A stretch of DNA of 64,000 nt, taken from Agarophyton chilense. Its lineage: Eukaryota > Rhodophyta > Florideophyceae > Gracilariales > Gracilariaceae. Location of the stretch: contig JARGXX010000095.1 of the NCBI GenBank assembly GCA_030374765.1, positions 434,001 through 498,000 of the forward strand, written 5' to 3'. A program made the position numbers and the translations under genes. The notes under the pieces are model-generated. The model worked only from the letters and a program-made list of their open reading frames with translations. It had not been told where the DNA came from and did not search any database. Positions 52,608 to 64,000 of this stretch are shown here, piece by piece (positions within the stretch are counted from its first letter, which is position 1; every line of letters begins with the position of its first letter).

Positions 52608-55377
52608 CTAAGCCTTAGAATTCCATGCCCCAAGATGGTGGCTAATATTAGATATAATACCTTTGCTGAGTGTCCCTTGAACCATAGCTTGGTTCAATTG
52701 AGTAAATGAATGATGATTGACTTTTGTCAACTCGTCGGCTAGGCTCAGACTTCCTGCTATCCAACGCATGGAGGATATGTCTCCAACTTCGAATGAGTCA
52801 CGGAGGCGCGACACGGTCGGGCGCAATCGGTAGTCTCGGCAATCGTGAAGGGTAGTTATCGTTGAGTACAAACCAGATGAGTCGACGTAAAGGACGAATG
52901 AACCGAAATCCGATGCAAGAACTTCCATGCATTCCCTAAGTAGTATGGATATGTCTGCGGATTCTGCTGCTGCAAGAATTTCGGTACTAATGGAACTAAA
53001 TAATATGCGTCCTTGCTTCTTGCTATGCCAGTCGACGATTTGATACGAAACGTTCTCACATTGGGAGAAGGCGATGCCACTGATGTATCCAGTTTGACCG
53101 TAGGATGATTTTCCAGTGCTGGCGTCAGAGAACGCCACTATGTGGCAAGCGTTCATGTTTTCCGATACCATTGGGGATCTCAGAGCAATGTACTTCACGA
53201 CCGGATGGAGCTTAAGGACGAGGTTGAGGATCTGGTTTGCCTGCAAGAGATGCCTTACGAGCATCTCTGGGACCAACTGCTGCATGAAGCTAGCGGCATA
53301 CGCGGCTTGAGGCAGCACACCATGGCCGAGGTAGTTCAGTTTTCCAGCAAGAGACTGGATTCCTTGGACTTCTTGTTGGGTGCATAGATCCTCAGAATGC
53401 TTCCTCCTATCCTTCGAGATCGGAATGGGAGCAAAATTTTCCATAAACTCTGCCATGAAGATCTTGATCGAGAAGTGTTCATATTGCCGATTCCAAAGGC
53501 GGCTGAAGATAATCTCGTTCTTGAAGAGTGCTCTGCCAACCTTGAAGCGAGCTGAGAGAGCTTTGGAGAATGTGTTTATCTCACTCTTTGATCCGGAATG
53601 GAGAAGATTGTACACCAATTTGGCCAGGAGTGAAGATATACGTCCGTGGTTCTCCGACAATATAAACATCTGTGGCATACCAGGGACAGTACGCAATCTG
53701 TACTTGCACAGCCATTGCTCGATGCACAGCTGTCAGAGACGACCGGACTCTACGGGGCCATACGCAGGCTTGAGTAGCTTCCCTACTTCGTCTACGAACT
53801 GTGTCCATCCCTTTCGAGGCCCCATTCATATATCTCGTTTGAGGTCGCCTGATTGCAAATACGCTCTACAGATGTCAATGCTCCCAAGGATGAGGTGTAG
53901 TAAAGTTGCAAGGGAAAGCAGAAGTCTGATGCAGGTGAACTGAGCCGTAGAGGAGCCAGATCGAATGTTATCCTTTTGGGAATCCCTGTTCCCATAGGGT
54001 ACTAGTCAGCACTTGAACTTAAGCTTATTATTCTCTCCATCGAACTTCGTCACGAAGAAGTGATGGGAGGAGATGATATTTGCATTTCGCGGGAATCCTT
54101 TGATGGAGATCAGCTTGTATGCCTCGGCTTCAGAGTAGTTTCTCTTCTCTGCGTCGATGGCTTTGTCGATTATCCATCGCAAGGCGAACTGAAGCTTAGC
54201 TTCTGTGGCTGGTTCGTCTCCAATGATCTTCTTGATCTGCTCGAGAATCCTTTGCTCCGAAGATAATAGATTTTCGCCTGTGATTGGGAACCTAAGCGAG
54301 GTGTCACCAACATCTCTGCAGAGTTGAGGGTTCCCGACATCCATCGAGGGTGCGTTCACAGCCGTTTCGTCCTACTTGGACGCAAAAAAGGATGAAGAGA
54401 ACGGATGCAGAGACCACAAGTTTGGTTCGTCCGATATATTTGGGTTGAAACTCAAAGGGTCTTGTATGTTCTGCACAGGGAAGTCTGTCACTTCTTCATC
54501 TAGGAGAAGCGGAAGAGAAGAACAACCGGCATCATTCCGTTCTTCAGGGACTGGGATCGGTTCTTCTTGGGCGTTAGTGTCCGGGAAGGACGAGTATCCA
54601 AGCTCCTGTTTGTCCAGTTTTTGTAGAAGGGATGAACGCGGGACTAACCTTATGTCTTCGTAGGCAATCTGATGCTTCGGTCCCTGGAGATTTTTGCTTG
54701 GAGAGACGGACACTATATGCTCAACAGTAGTGACTACAAATGACTTGTACCAGGCACCATGTTTTCCAACTTTCTTTAAGCCATATACCGGAGTGGTTGG
54801 TGCCAGAAGATGCTGTGATAAAGGATACGATGGCTTGGTACGAAGTAAGGTGTGTACGGCAGACCTGGAAACTTTTTTGTGGTAGGAAGCAAGGAACTTC
54901 TCTGGTAGCATGTGCTTGGGTAACCCAGAGACAGATGGAGTGTAGCCGTGAACAAGCTCAAAGCTGCTGACAGACTTGTTACCATACAGCACATTCTTCA
55001 CGAATGTGGCTTTTGAGAGGATTTCAAAGTCCGTGCGATACACTTGACGAGTTTCCCTCAGATGACCTTCGTCGAGAAGGAGCGTTTGAACAAATGTATG
55101 GGTGGTCTCGTTTCTGGATTCGACGCTTACAATTTTGTTGTGGCGTTGAGCGAGACGCGGTTCGAATGATATCTGATTCTCCGCACACAATCACTGAATG
55201 GAGTCGTTTTTGAACTCTGGGTCTCCTGATAACTTTGATGGAGGCCCAAAGACATCAAACCAATGAACGACAATCATGCGAGTGGTTTGAAGGAGCGAGG
55301 ATAACGGTTGAGCCCTGTAAGCCACCGGGCCCTGAGGTCTCTTACAAACGACACATGGACGGGTCGACCTCAGGTGG
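52608..55377 (-). pseudogene. Ty1/copia pol relic: integrase, RT and RNase H in one frame
   Basis: On the minus strand a single phase runs for 2.77 kb: integrase (CVVCKRPQGP, WFDVFGPPSK, SSFELVHGYTPS), start of RT (NANIISSHHFFVTKF), IDICRAYLQSGDLKRDIYMG, GKLLKPAYGPVESGRL, and RNase H (AFSDASTGKSSYGQTGYISG, FSSISTEILAAAESADI, LSLADELTKVNHHSF). It is broken by TGA 55193, TAG 54374, TGA 54008 (where Arg is expected) and TGA 53735 (where Trp is expected), with no frameshift. The RT YxDD block is not clear. It belongs to another copia family than the one at 30.6 kb. Similarity stops at about 55377, just before the second chromovirus LTR. Confidence 0.8.
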
Positions 55378-55382
55378 ACTCA

Positions 55383-55731
55383 TGTAGATTATTAATTTAT
55401 TTTAATTAGTGTAATAGAATAGCATTACAGTGCCAGGGGGATCTCAGCGCCTCGCCAGTACTATTTACTTGGCTCGAGTGACGCTTCTTCCTTCGAGTAA
55501 GGTAGGCACCGTTAGGATACTAAATAACTCCCTTTGGTATATTAGTTCCACCCTTTGGTCTTCAAGCCATCGTTTCCGTAGCTCCAACCTGTAGTACTAC
55601 GCAGTAGACGCCAGCCCATTGCACCAAGTACTCTGGGAGTGCTGCCGTCAAGTATTCGATCCTGAGGACCCGCTCTTTAACGTTACCACCGGTCGAGACC
55701 CGTACACTGACCCAACAGTCATTGCGTTACA
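55383..55731 (+). repeat. Probable 5' LTR of the second chromovirus (349 bp)
   Basis: Begins TGTAGATT, ends GCGTTACA, three bases before the primer site. The left border also fits the end of similarity of the interrupted copia relic. The second LTR copy is not in the window, so the limits are inferred. Confidence 0.65.
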
Positions 55732-55734
55732 TTT

Positions 55735-55752
55735 TGGTCTCTCGACTTAGAA
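55735..55752 (+). promoter_or_regulatory. Primer-binding site candidate
   Basis: TGGTCTCTCGACTTAGAA, one base different from the site at 34406. Confidence 0.75.
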
Positions 55753-55855
55753 ACCTTTCGAATAATTGAACGGACCACTGGAACGAAGAATTATCCGGAT
55801 TTTAGCTTTTGGTTTAATTCCCCAACGGACCAGAAGTACAGAAGCAACCGCCATT

Positions 55856-58101
55856 ATGGATCCAGGAAACACACCCAACCGACCCGACCATAGAACTCCC
55901 ACGGCAGGAACAGCTGCCACTGCAATGCCAACGATGTCGCCTGAACCTCAGGTTGATAATGTTAGCGACCGCAGGAGCACGAGAAGCCAGCCGCAAGGAG
56001 TACTGACTCCCATGGACGAACCTGAAAGGATTCGCCGAAAACCCAAGGTAGCAGCGCGTTTACGATAATACCTCACCAGGGCCACCTCTAGGCCAGGATC
56101 ACTACAAAAAGAACTCCGTAAGACCGAAGGAATTCGAGAAAACCTGCCCGCAGGTCTTGCCAACCTTCTCTGGCCCCGTCTCCGTGAGCTCTGCTCAACC
56201 CACGTGGATTCCATTATGGACGTGCGACTTGGTACGGCGATCGCTGACCATACGGATTACCTCATCGCGCGAATCATCCCCAATGTCATGGATTCTGACT
56301 TATTCATATACGCCCTCCAACAGGCCGTTCAAGGAGCAGTCACCCGCCAGGCAGGCAATTTGGTCCCTAGGTCCACCCCACCACAAATTAACCATCCGGT
56401 CTCCATATGGCAACCCCCTACCGATCCCTCAGGAGCGGCGGAATTATCCGCCCCTCGCCGGGAATACCATCAGGAAAACCCCATGGTGGGACAATCTAGG
56501 AGCAGAAGAGAAGCTCCGCGTCTAGATGAGAGACAGGTTTCCCATCAGGAGAATCCAAGGGAGGAACAAGCGAGGAGCAGAAGAGAAGCTCCGGGTCTAG
56601 AAGAGGGACCGCTTGCCCCACCCGACGGATTATACGAGGTACAGCGACCTCAGGGCTTCATCGGATCTGATAGAGAGATCGGTCCTTTAGGTCCCTCTTC
56701 CGCTGGAAAGAAAAGAAGTAACCGCAGGAGAAAGAATAACAGAAGAAGTAAAAGAAGAGACCATTCGGACACGAGTGATTCCGAATTGGCCTCGACCGAA
56801 ACGACCCACTCGGAAGTGGATGAAGCTGCTGTTCGAGGCCTCAAACCACCGACAAGTACAAACAAGCTTTTCCTTAAGGTTCTACACTACCGGAATTACC
56901 GGCTGCCCGACAGGTCCCCGAAATATTCTGGTTCGGTGGCTCGAAGAGTCGCCCAATGGGTCAAACGGATTCAACTAACCATTACGGACAAGTTCTTGGG
57001 TTCCGATCCCATTTTCTGTCCATAGTTTTCTCAGTTTGTTCCGTACGGCCTGTGATCAGAACGGTGTCAACGAGGGCGCCGCTCTGTACCTTTTCCAATT
57101 CTTCCTTACAGGACAGGCGCGTGAGCGAATGGTTTCGAAGATATCTGGCACAACAGACCTCTTGGATGCTCAAGACTGTGACCTCCTCATGTCATACCCT
57201 CAGGTTGTTCATTACCTCTTGGAATCTTAAGCCACGAATGTCGTTATAATGGATTCCCACCAGGAAGTGGTATCCCTTAGGCAAAGCTCCAACATGACCG
57301 AATCGGCTTTCACAGACGACCTATGGAAGAAGGCTTACCGATGTGAAAACGTATTCTACGAAGGACGGCTTGAACGTCACTTCATCACGGGGTTACTCCC
57401 TACAATTCGAACACATGTCCGTAATTACCACACGGAAAACCCACAAAACTCCTCCCGAGGGCTCGTTACCTGTGCCGAAGGATATGGAAAAACTACAGGA
57501 CTTCCAGGCTCAATGCTGATATATCCAGAGGACACGCAACTCGATTGCGTAAACCAAACCAAGCCCGTTTGGTTAGCTCCACGGAATCGGACATGGATTA
57601 ATCGCTCCATTATTCTCACTCGGGAGATATCCTCGCGGTTAATTTCAGTACTCCTTCGTCGGGGCCCCCATCCTATACCTCCCAGGGAACTACAGCGACC
57701 ACTGCCCACCTACACCCAAGAATTCCCCCTTTCAGCCCCGCAAAGACGTTTTTGTTCGATCCCCAAGGGCTTGCTTCCTCTGCCTTTCAATGGTCCAACC
57801 TTGTGACTGCACGAGGTTTCTGCCTGAGAACGCACGCCAAAACCTCCTAGCCGTAAGGGAAGACAATAACAGGCTGCAGCGATCCAAAGGAATGTTTAAC
57901 AGGGCACAGCAACGAGCCACAAAGACATCTGGAAGCGCCCGCTATGCCATCCCTCCGGATACCCCAATGAAAGCCCCACAGGCCCATGCCATTCTAGACC
58001 CTACAGATGACCCCAAAGAGGAACCCCATCCTCAGGAAGAAACGGAAACCGCATTGGAAAACGCTCAGAGGGTCGACGCGGGGCAGATACTCCCTCTTTA
58101 A
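55856..58101 (+). pseudogene. Gag of the second chromovirus, broken
   Basis: Starts MDPGNTPNRPDHRTPTAG at 55856. In-frame TAA at 56066; then NLPAGLANLLWPRLRELC, two copies of an EEQ/GQ-SRSRREAPRL-like unit (about 56490 and 56570), a basic run KKRSNRRRKNNRRSKRR (about 56710), and the capsid-like domain after a frame change near 57025 (FRTACDQNGVNEGAALYLFQF, LLDAQDCDLLMSYPQVVHYL). TAA at 57228, another frame change near 57790, and a degenerate knuckle (CFLC...C). It has the layout of the intact Gag at 34631-36553. Confidence 0.8.
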
Positions 58102-58118
58102 GCCCATGTCTCAACCAA

Positions 58119-61100
58119 TTGGACGGTCAGGGGCCAATGAGCTCCTCACCTTCCAATACAAACCACAGCCATTGGACAACTCAGAATGGACCAGAATTGG
58201 AAGACAGTAACCCTGTCTGTATCCTCAGGAAGCAGAATTATAAAGTTCGGGTAACCATGGGACTACGTTCCAACAGCTCCCGAGTGGCAACAGCAGTATT
58301 GGACATAGGGGCTGGTCCCAATTTGGTCCATTCTAAGCTACTCTCATTAGGTTGGCACAAGTTCATTCAGGCAAGGACGACCCCCAGGATTACCGATGCA
58401 TCACGTAGACCAATGGACATTAAAGGGATAGTACCACTTTACATACAATAAGGGAAATTCAAAGTCCGCACGTGGTTCCTTGTATGTCCTAACTTGGGCG
58501 CTGAGGCCACCCTAGGGATCTCATTTATCGAACGATACATTGAGGCCATTAATCCAGGCCTTAGGAAAGTCGCGTTCTACCGCGCACCTTCCATCTCCAT
58601 AACTGGTTCCGCCCCAGGCCCAGAAGCGAACCGCAAACGAACGGTTGTCTCCGAAAACACGAAGTCCAATAAGGTTCGCCTGTCAAAGGCCATTACGATA
58701 CCCCCGATGAACCAAATCGCTGTATCGGTCCATTCCTAGTCCTCAGGTCTCGTAACGATTCAGAACCACCCGCAAACACTTCTGAAGCACCTTACCTTGA
58801 TGGCCGATGGAGTAATGGACATCCACCCCAACAGGTCCTTTTTGGTCACAATCAGCAACTTCCGAGATAATTCCGTACTGTTATCTAAAGGTACAAGGCT
58901 TTCCATCTCTCTACCCGGGCCCGTGGCCATCATGGAGGCCCAAATGTATAACCTTGCAACGCCAACTCCCGACGAGGACGTCGACTCTTGGGAGGGGACG
59001 GTCGCTATCGGCGCAGAATTCGAATCCTATAAGCACCAGGTACTTGATCTCCTCAGGGAATACCAGGCCAGGAGATCAGGTAGATTGGGAAGAATCAGAG
59101 CCAGTACACACCGCATTGACCTTCAGGATGATGCTAGACTACAGTTCCAGCACCCATACCGTACCGGCCTTAAAGGTAGGGAAATTGTCGCCGACCAGAT
59201 GGAAAAGATGCGCAAAGCTCAAGTCATAGAGCCGGCGCCTCCAAACCAATCCGAATGGGCAGTTCTACTTGTCCTCGTGGCGAAGAAAGATGGCTCCGTC
59301 AGGTTCTGTGTCGACTACAGGAAGCTTAACGCTGTAACGAAGAGGGACTCATACCCGATACCCCGCATGGACGGCTCTCTGGATTCCTTAGGCGAAGCTG
59401 TTGTATTTACCACACTGGAGGCTAACTAGGGATATTGGCAAAGCCCTTTGGCCAAAGACGCGAGAGCGCTGACAACCTTTACCACCCATGAAGGTCTGTT
59501 CAGATTTACTCGCATGCCCTTTTGTTTGAAGAATGCACCAGCCACTTTCCAACGGGTAATGGACATTATACTGTCCAGAGTCAAGTGGAACTTCGCCCTG
59601 GTCTATTTGGATGACGTCATAATCTTCTCAAGGACCGTAAAGGAACACCTTCGCCGCGTGAAGAAGGTGCTAACAATCCTACAAGACGCTGGAGTAACAC
59701 TGAAACTCCGCGAATGGGCCTTTTCCCAGACCTCAGTGGACTATCTCGGTCACGTCTTCCTCCCAGGAAAGCTAAAGGTGGCCACACGGACCACAAATGC
59801 GATTCGCCAGGCTAAGCCTCCTAGGACCCACACGGAACTACGATCCTTCGTTGGCTTCTGCAACGTTTACCGACGGTTCGTCCAAGGGTTTGCCAAGATC
59901 CCGGCCCCTCTCAACGCGATGCTGAAGAAGGGAAAACCTTCGGAGTTCGAAGCCCTTACGGACGACCAGTATGAGGCATTTCAGACCCTAAAGGACAAAT
60001 TGCTGAACCCACCCATATTGGCTTTACCAAAGCCCAATAGGCCTTTAGTCCTGGACACAGATGCCTCTGATGTCCAAGTGGGGTGTGCACTGCTACAGGA
60101 ACAGGCGTCACCGAAGGACTATTGACCTATTGGCTACCGGAGCAGAACGCTCACCAGCGCGGAGCGAAACTACAGTACGACGGAAAAGGAATGTCTAGCC
60201 ATCGTACGGTCCGTATTGACACTCCACTCCGTCCGTACCTCGAGGGAACCAGGTTTACCATTAGGACAGACCATGATTCACACCGCTGGTTACTCAATAT
60301 GACCGATGCATCGAGTCAACTCGCTAGGTGGCACCACAGGCTCTCCGAATATGACTACGAGATAACCTATAGTCCATGCATCAAGCACCAGGCAGCAAAT
60401 GCCCTCTCGCGAATCATTACCGACGGAACTGATGACACTTCATTGGACGACCTAATTCCCACCCCCTTTACAGACGATGGACCACAGGACTATACGGAAA
60501 CAGATGACCGTATGGGTAAGGTGCAATCGGAGGATTCTGAGGTGTAGAAGAACGAAGTATACCTATTGGACTGGGAGACAGTACCGCCCAATTCGGCACC
60601 ACCTCAGGTTAATGCCATAGCCCCGGAGGAAAAAGAACTCCTCCCTATAACTATTGAGGAACTCCTACAGGCGCAGGTCGAAGACGAGTACTGCAAGGAA
60701 ACGGCCCAATTGGTAGGAACCCCAGGATGCCCGTTCGACTATGACCGATTTGGACTAGTATGTCGCAGCTCAACGCTGGATGGTGCACTCCAACGGGTAA
60801 CACCAACTTCGCTAACGGCGCGATTCCTATACCTCGCCCATTTACCCCGCTTGGTTGGTCATCCTGGAGGCCGACGAATGTACCAGACCCTAAGGAAGTT
60901 CTTCTACTGGCCACTAATGGCGCAGGACCTATGGAAAACCGCACGGAACTGTGCATCGTGCGCACAGATCCGAGGGTCTCGCGCCAACCATCAGGCCAAA
61001 TTGAAGCTCTTTCCCGCAGCAGTTCCGATGGAATTTGTCGCTATGGATATACTTGGGCCTTTGCCTAAGTCGTCCCATGGGAAACGGGTTGTTTTGGTTA

Positions 61101-61801
61101 TAACCGATAGGTTTACCAAACTTACCCGAGCCCTACCCCTAGGGAAGACAATGGCCACGGATGTCGCCACGGCCTTCTTGTCCCACTGGGTATATCCATA
61201 TGGCATGCCACTCTACCTCCCAACGGATAACGGCAGCCAGTTTGTATCCAAATTCTTCTCGCATGTCTGTGCTACCTTAGGTATCAAACATGTGACCACC
61301 ACGGCGTACCACCAGCAAACCAATGGCCAAGCCGAACGCTTCAACCGCACCGTTCTGGACCAATTGGCGCACTACGTTTCGGAGCACCAATTGGACTGGG
61401 ACGAAAACGTTAAGCCCCTAGTCTATGCATACAACACGCAGGTGCACGCTTTCACTGGAATAATACCGTTCAACTTAACGCTAGCGAGAGCGCCGCCCCC
61501 GATAGCTGTGGACCTTCAGGAGTCTATCATACCCCAGGACATAACCGAAGGAATGACTCCTACCCAAGCGAAGCGCTACTCGCGCCGACGCATTGACCGC
61601 ATTCTCCAATCGGCCAGAACTGTACTAGCCAAAGCCCAACGGCGCTACAAGATCAATTTCGACAAAGCCGTTTGGAACACACCGACTTTTGGGAAAAGAG
61701 ATCTGGTTTACCTGGACCAGCCACCGAAGGACAGTGAGGAACTCGAGGACACTACGTGGAAGCTCTTACCTTGCCCTACGAGATCATACAAAGTCCTTTA
61801 G
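58119..61801 (+). pseudogene. Pol of the second chromovirus, broken
   Basis: Protease site VLDIGAGPNLVH (usual DTGA is DIGA); TAA 58449, TAG 58737; RT with VAKKDGSVRFCVDYRKLN, a TAG at 59427 where Ser of ANSGYW is expected, FCLKNAPATFQ, LVYLDDVIIFS, VDYLGHVFLPG; RNase H with LDTDASDVQVGCALL, TGA 60123 where Arg is expected, a frame change near 60222, IRTDHDSHRWLL and ANALSRII; TAG 60545; then integrase intact for 411 codons with HHCC finger (HPGGRRMYQTL, CASCAQI) and FVAMDILGPL, PTDNGSQFVS and HQQTNGQAERFNRT. TAG 61799 follows in the same phase. Confidence 0.9.
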
Positions 61802-62004
61802 GCCAATCAACACACCATCACGTTACTCATTGACGGCCTACAGGACACCGTGTCTATTGACCGCGTGACACGAGCTCCCAGTTCCTCCGGACCACAAACG
61901 TCCCAGCCCCTGGCCCAACGGAAGCACCACGACCTCAGGTCGACGATCAAGTCCCCACACCCCCTAAGGCAGGTCCCGAGGACTCGGCTAGCCCCACGGA
62001 CACG

Positions 62005-62556
62005 ATGGTCAATGCCGACTACTATGACCCATCGCTCCCAACGGACTCCGATGGATTCGCCCCTCTGGACCACACTCTCCTTCCGGACGATGAACATCAA
62101 CCGGAATATGTGATTCAGCACACCATCTCCGCCTGTCGGGGAGAAGATGGAACTATGCGCTATCGCGTCCGTTGGTTCGGCTACACACCTGAGGAATGTA
62201 CTTGGCAAGAGCCTCAAACCATTCCGGCTAAATTTATCGCCCGCTATTGGCACAGAATCAGCCAGTCAGAGCGCGGCCTTCAGGAGGGAAAAAACATTGG
62301 TCCGGATAGTCCAACCATTGGTCCGAATAATCCCAAAACGGCTCCCAAACTGCCTCCCGACAAGACGGTTCGCCGGAGCACGACGGTTCGTCATAGCTCC
62401 CCCATCAGGGATCAAGGTCAGTCCTTCGGAGACACCTGGGGAAGACCCGAGACGCTCTCAATATGGGACGACGTCCCGGGGCACGCACATTTCAGATACA
62501 AGAAAGGCCTTGGGAAAGCACAAGCACTACTTTATTTAACTTATTCGAGTAACTAA
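62005..62556 (+). CDS. Chromodomain of the second chromovirus
   Basis: Open frame of 183 codons in another phase than integrase. The chromodomain core is YVIQHTISACRG, MRYRVRWFGYTPEECTWQEP and FIARYWHRI, with the aromatic positions better kept than in the first element. A basic, Thr/Pro-rich tail follows. Between the integrase stop and this frame are about 200 bp with a phase change, so the domain is again detached from integrase. Confidence 0.85.
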   Translation: MVNADYYDPSLPTDSDGFAPLDHTLLPDDEHQPEYVIQHTISACRGEDGTMRYRVRWFGYTPEECTWQEPQTIPAKFIARYWHRISQSERGLQEGKNIGPDSPTIGPNNPKTAPKLPPDKTVRRSTTVRHSSPIRDQGQSFGDTWGRPETLSIWDDVPGHAHFRYKKGLGKAQALLYLTYSSN

Positions 62557-62621
62557 CAGAGGCCTAACAGCCCTCGGCATGACCTGAAGGTTCGCGGAAG
62601 CGCTCCGAACACCAACAGGAC

Positions 62622-64000
62622 TCACTGGGGCGGCGCAGGAGTAGCTCCGTCGTCCTCATTGCGACCTGCCGCAGCGAAACCGGGACTAGGGTCACCCGAG
62701 GACCCAATTGGACCACCTGAACCGGCCCCAGCGAGCCGAGCACGCTTCTTCGGCGGAGATTCACCTGAGGAACTATTGTCACCATCGGAAACCTCCCGGT
62801 CACTCTAATTGAGACCATACCGGGCATCCAAGTCGGCAGTAACACTTTGGTATATCGCCCACGCATTCTGCTGCAGGATATTGACCATGGTGGTCTTCAG
62901 GTCCTAACCCTGTTGAACAACCGCGGCGTAGCGAACAAAGCGACGCGCACTGGAGCAGGCTTCCCTCAGGACTGTCGCACTGTGCATCGAGGCCGTAATA
63001 CCAACGGTACGGCAGACATGACGGAGAACCGCGGCTGCCGCAGTGACCAAAGCAGGAAAGTGTACCAACGGAGAGGACGGAGCGATGTCGACGCCCCCGG
63101 TGAACGTTTGAGAGAGTGCCTCGCCTACAGGAATTTCAGTTTCGAAAGTAACCTCGTCAGGAGGAGTATTCACTTGGGCGACGGGCGGCTCATACGAGAG
63201 CTCATCCTGAGGAGCAGCGCCCGGAGGAGCCGGAGGAGGGGAAGCGGTCGGCAACACCACAGCGGAATCGACCGGAGGATGAACGCCCTCCACGGGTAGG
63301 ACAAAGGGATCTCCACCGAAGAATTCTCCGTCGGACATACCAGCAGGAACCAACGCCGTGGCTTCCACATCAGGCTCTAAGCACAGAGGATCGAAAGCAA
63401 TGGCCTTCGGATAATAGTCGGGCACATGACGCCTCGGAATGTCCTATGGTTGATTCCTCAAAGGCTTGGCGGGATAGGCACGAGCGTCGTCCCGACCCTG
63501 AGGATTCAGCTGAATCGGCGTGAATGAGTCGGTATCCCAGTCATACCAAAGGAACCCGGGATTCTTGCCCCTCTCCACCTGTAGGACATGGTCCAGAAGG
63601 GCCTCGGTCTCCTCCACGTCGAAATTAGACCCACGGACGATATTCTGGATGCCTAGGTTCCTTATGAAGCGGATCATGATGTCTGGGAGTGGGATTAGGT
63701 GACCTAGAGGACCGCGTATGTTCTCATCGTACCACACCTTCCAATCCTCCGAACGGACATTACCACGGATTCCGTACTTCGCGGTATCCAGAAAGGCCGT
63801 AAGGGACATCCCGCCGAACTCAACGAATAGTAAATGCCAGGACAGCGACGACCTTCGGTTATTGTCATCGCCCATGAGTTGGGAGGACTGGTACGCCACC
63901 ACGGACTGCGTGGGGACCAGAAGGAGGAGCGACGCTCGCCAATACATGGCCCATTGGTTATCATCTTTGTGTGGAAGCGAAAGATATAACGGAAGACGTT
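62622..64000 (-). CDS. Long antisense open frame in the second chromovirus (5' end beyond window)
   Basis: A minus-strand phase is open from the window end to TGA 62624-62622, over 450 codons, broken only by TAG at 63446-63444, 62906-62904 and about 62810-62808. No plus-strand frame competes. Blocks in order: YLSLPHKDDNQW, SSQLMGDDNN, LPDIMIRFIRNLG, DVEETEALLDHVL, GFLWYDWDTDSF, a Pro/Ala/Val-rich acidic part, a helical VQQ..NILQQNAWAIYQSV, and an end with SPPKKRARLAG, which looks like a nuclear localisation signal. Several blocks match the antisense protein at 42424-44319 in order. No known family recognised. All three stops could derive from CAG. Confidence 0.65.

Larger units (their letters stand above)
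55383..64000 (+). mobile_element. Second chromovirus, running off the window end
   Basis: LTR 55383-55731, primer site 55735, gag, pol, chromodomain and antisense frame in the same order as the nested chromovirus; the 3' LTR is outside the window. Protein similarity to the first element is clear but the DNA has diverged widely, so it is a different family. It holds at least ten nonsense codons and several frameshifts. Confidence 0.88.

Overview
This is a nuclear chromosome segment from a eukaryote, most likely a multicellular red alga. That is inference from several points: intron-poor compact genes with short GT-AG introns; a nuclear Rieske protein with a plastid-type leader starting MSAF, a Phe near the N-terminus as in red-algal transit peptides; a membrane-anchored glycosyltransferase with two catalytic modules, as expected for a cell-wall polysaccharide maker; and dense Ty1/copia and Ty3/gypsy retrotransposons. 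No rRNA, tRNA, CRISPR array or bacterial operon was found.

Layout. 1-4.2 kb: edge of a Helitron/PIF1 helicase, GC-rich palindromic repeats, a copia relic, and a cysteine-rich DnaJ-type zinc-finger exon. 4.6-16.4 kb is the only clear host gene island: a short-chain dehydrogenase, the plastid Rieske protein, a DRAM/Frag1-like membrane protein, a phosphatidylglycerophosphate synthase, an NDR-family kinase and the glycosyltransferase. Two of these (SDR and kinase) have one confident intron each; the glycosyltransferase probably has a small 3' exon. Three minisatellites of unrelated sequence but identical 13-bp period lie in its non-coding parts. 17.3-22.6 kb: a decayed pogo/Tigger transposase, then a decayed PIF/Harbinger element (transposase plus convergent Myb-like gene) split by a 917-bp solo LTR with an ATGGG target duplication. 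22.6-30.5 kb: AT-rich relics (piggyBac-like, copia integrase, a minus-strand gypsy).

30.6-47.0 kb is a nested pair. A copia element with only 90-bp LTRs (target duplication GTGCG) has a complete Ty3/gypsy chromovirus inserted in its pol gene (33487-45278, LTRs 917 bp, target duplication AGAGC). 47-51 kb holds two weak small genes and otherwise non-coding DNA. 51-55.4 kb: an unrecognised plus-strand pseudogene meets a minus-strand copia pol relic tail to tail. From 55383 to the window end lies a second, more decayed chromovirus (gag, pol, chromodomain) that shares the primer-binding-site word of the first.

The most interesting signal is that both chromoviruses carry, between the chromodomain and the 3' end, a long open frame on the opposite strand (about 620 codons in one; at least 450 and running off the window in the other). 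The two antisense proteins look distantly related by eye. If that holds, it is an accessory antisense gene conserved across chromovirus lineages of this genome. A second theme is that many relics keep one reading frame over 1-3 kb and are broken almost only by nonsense codons, many of which fit C-to-T or G-to-A change.
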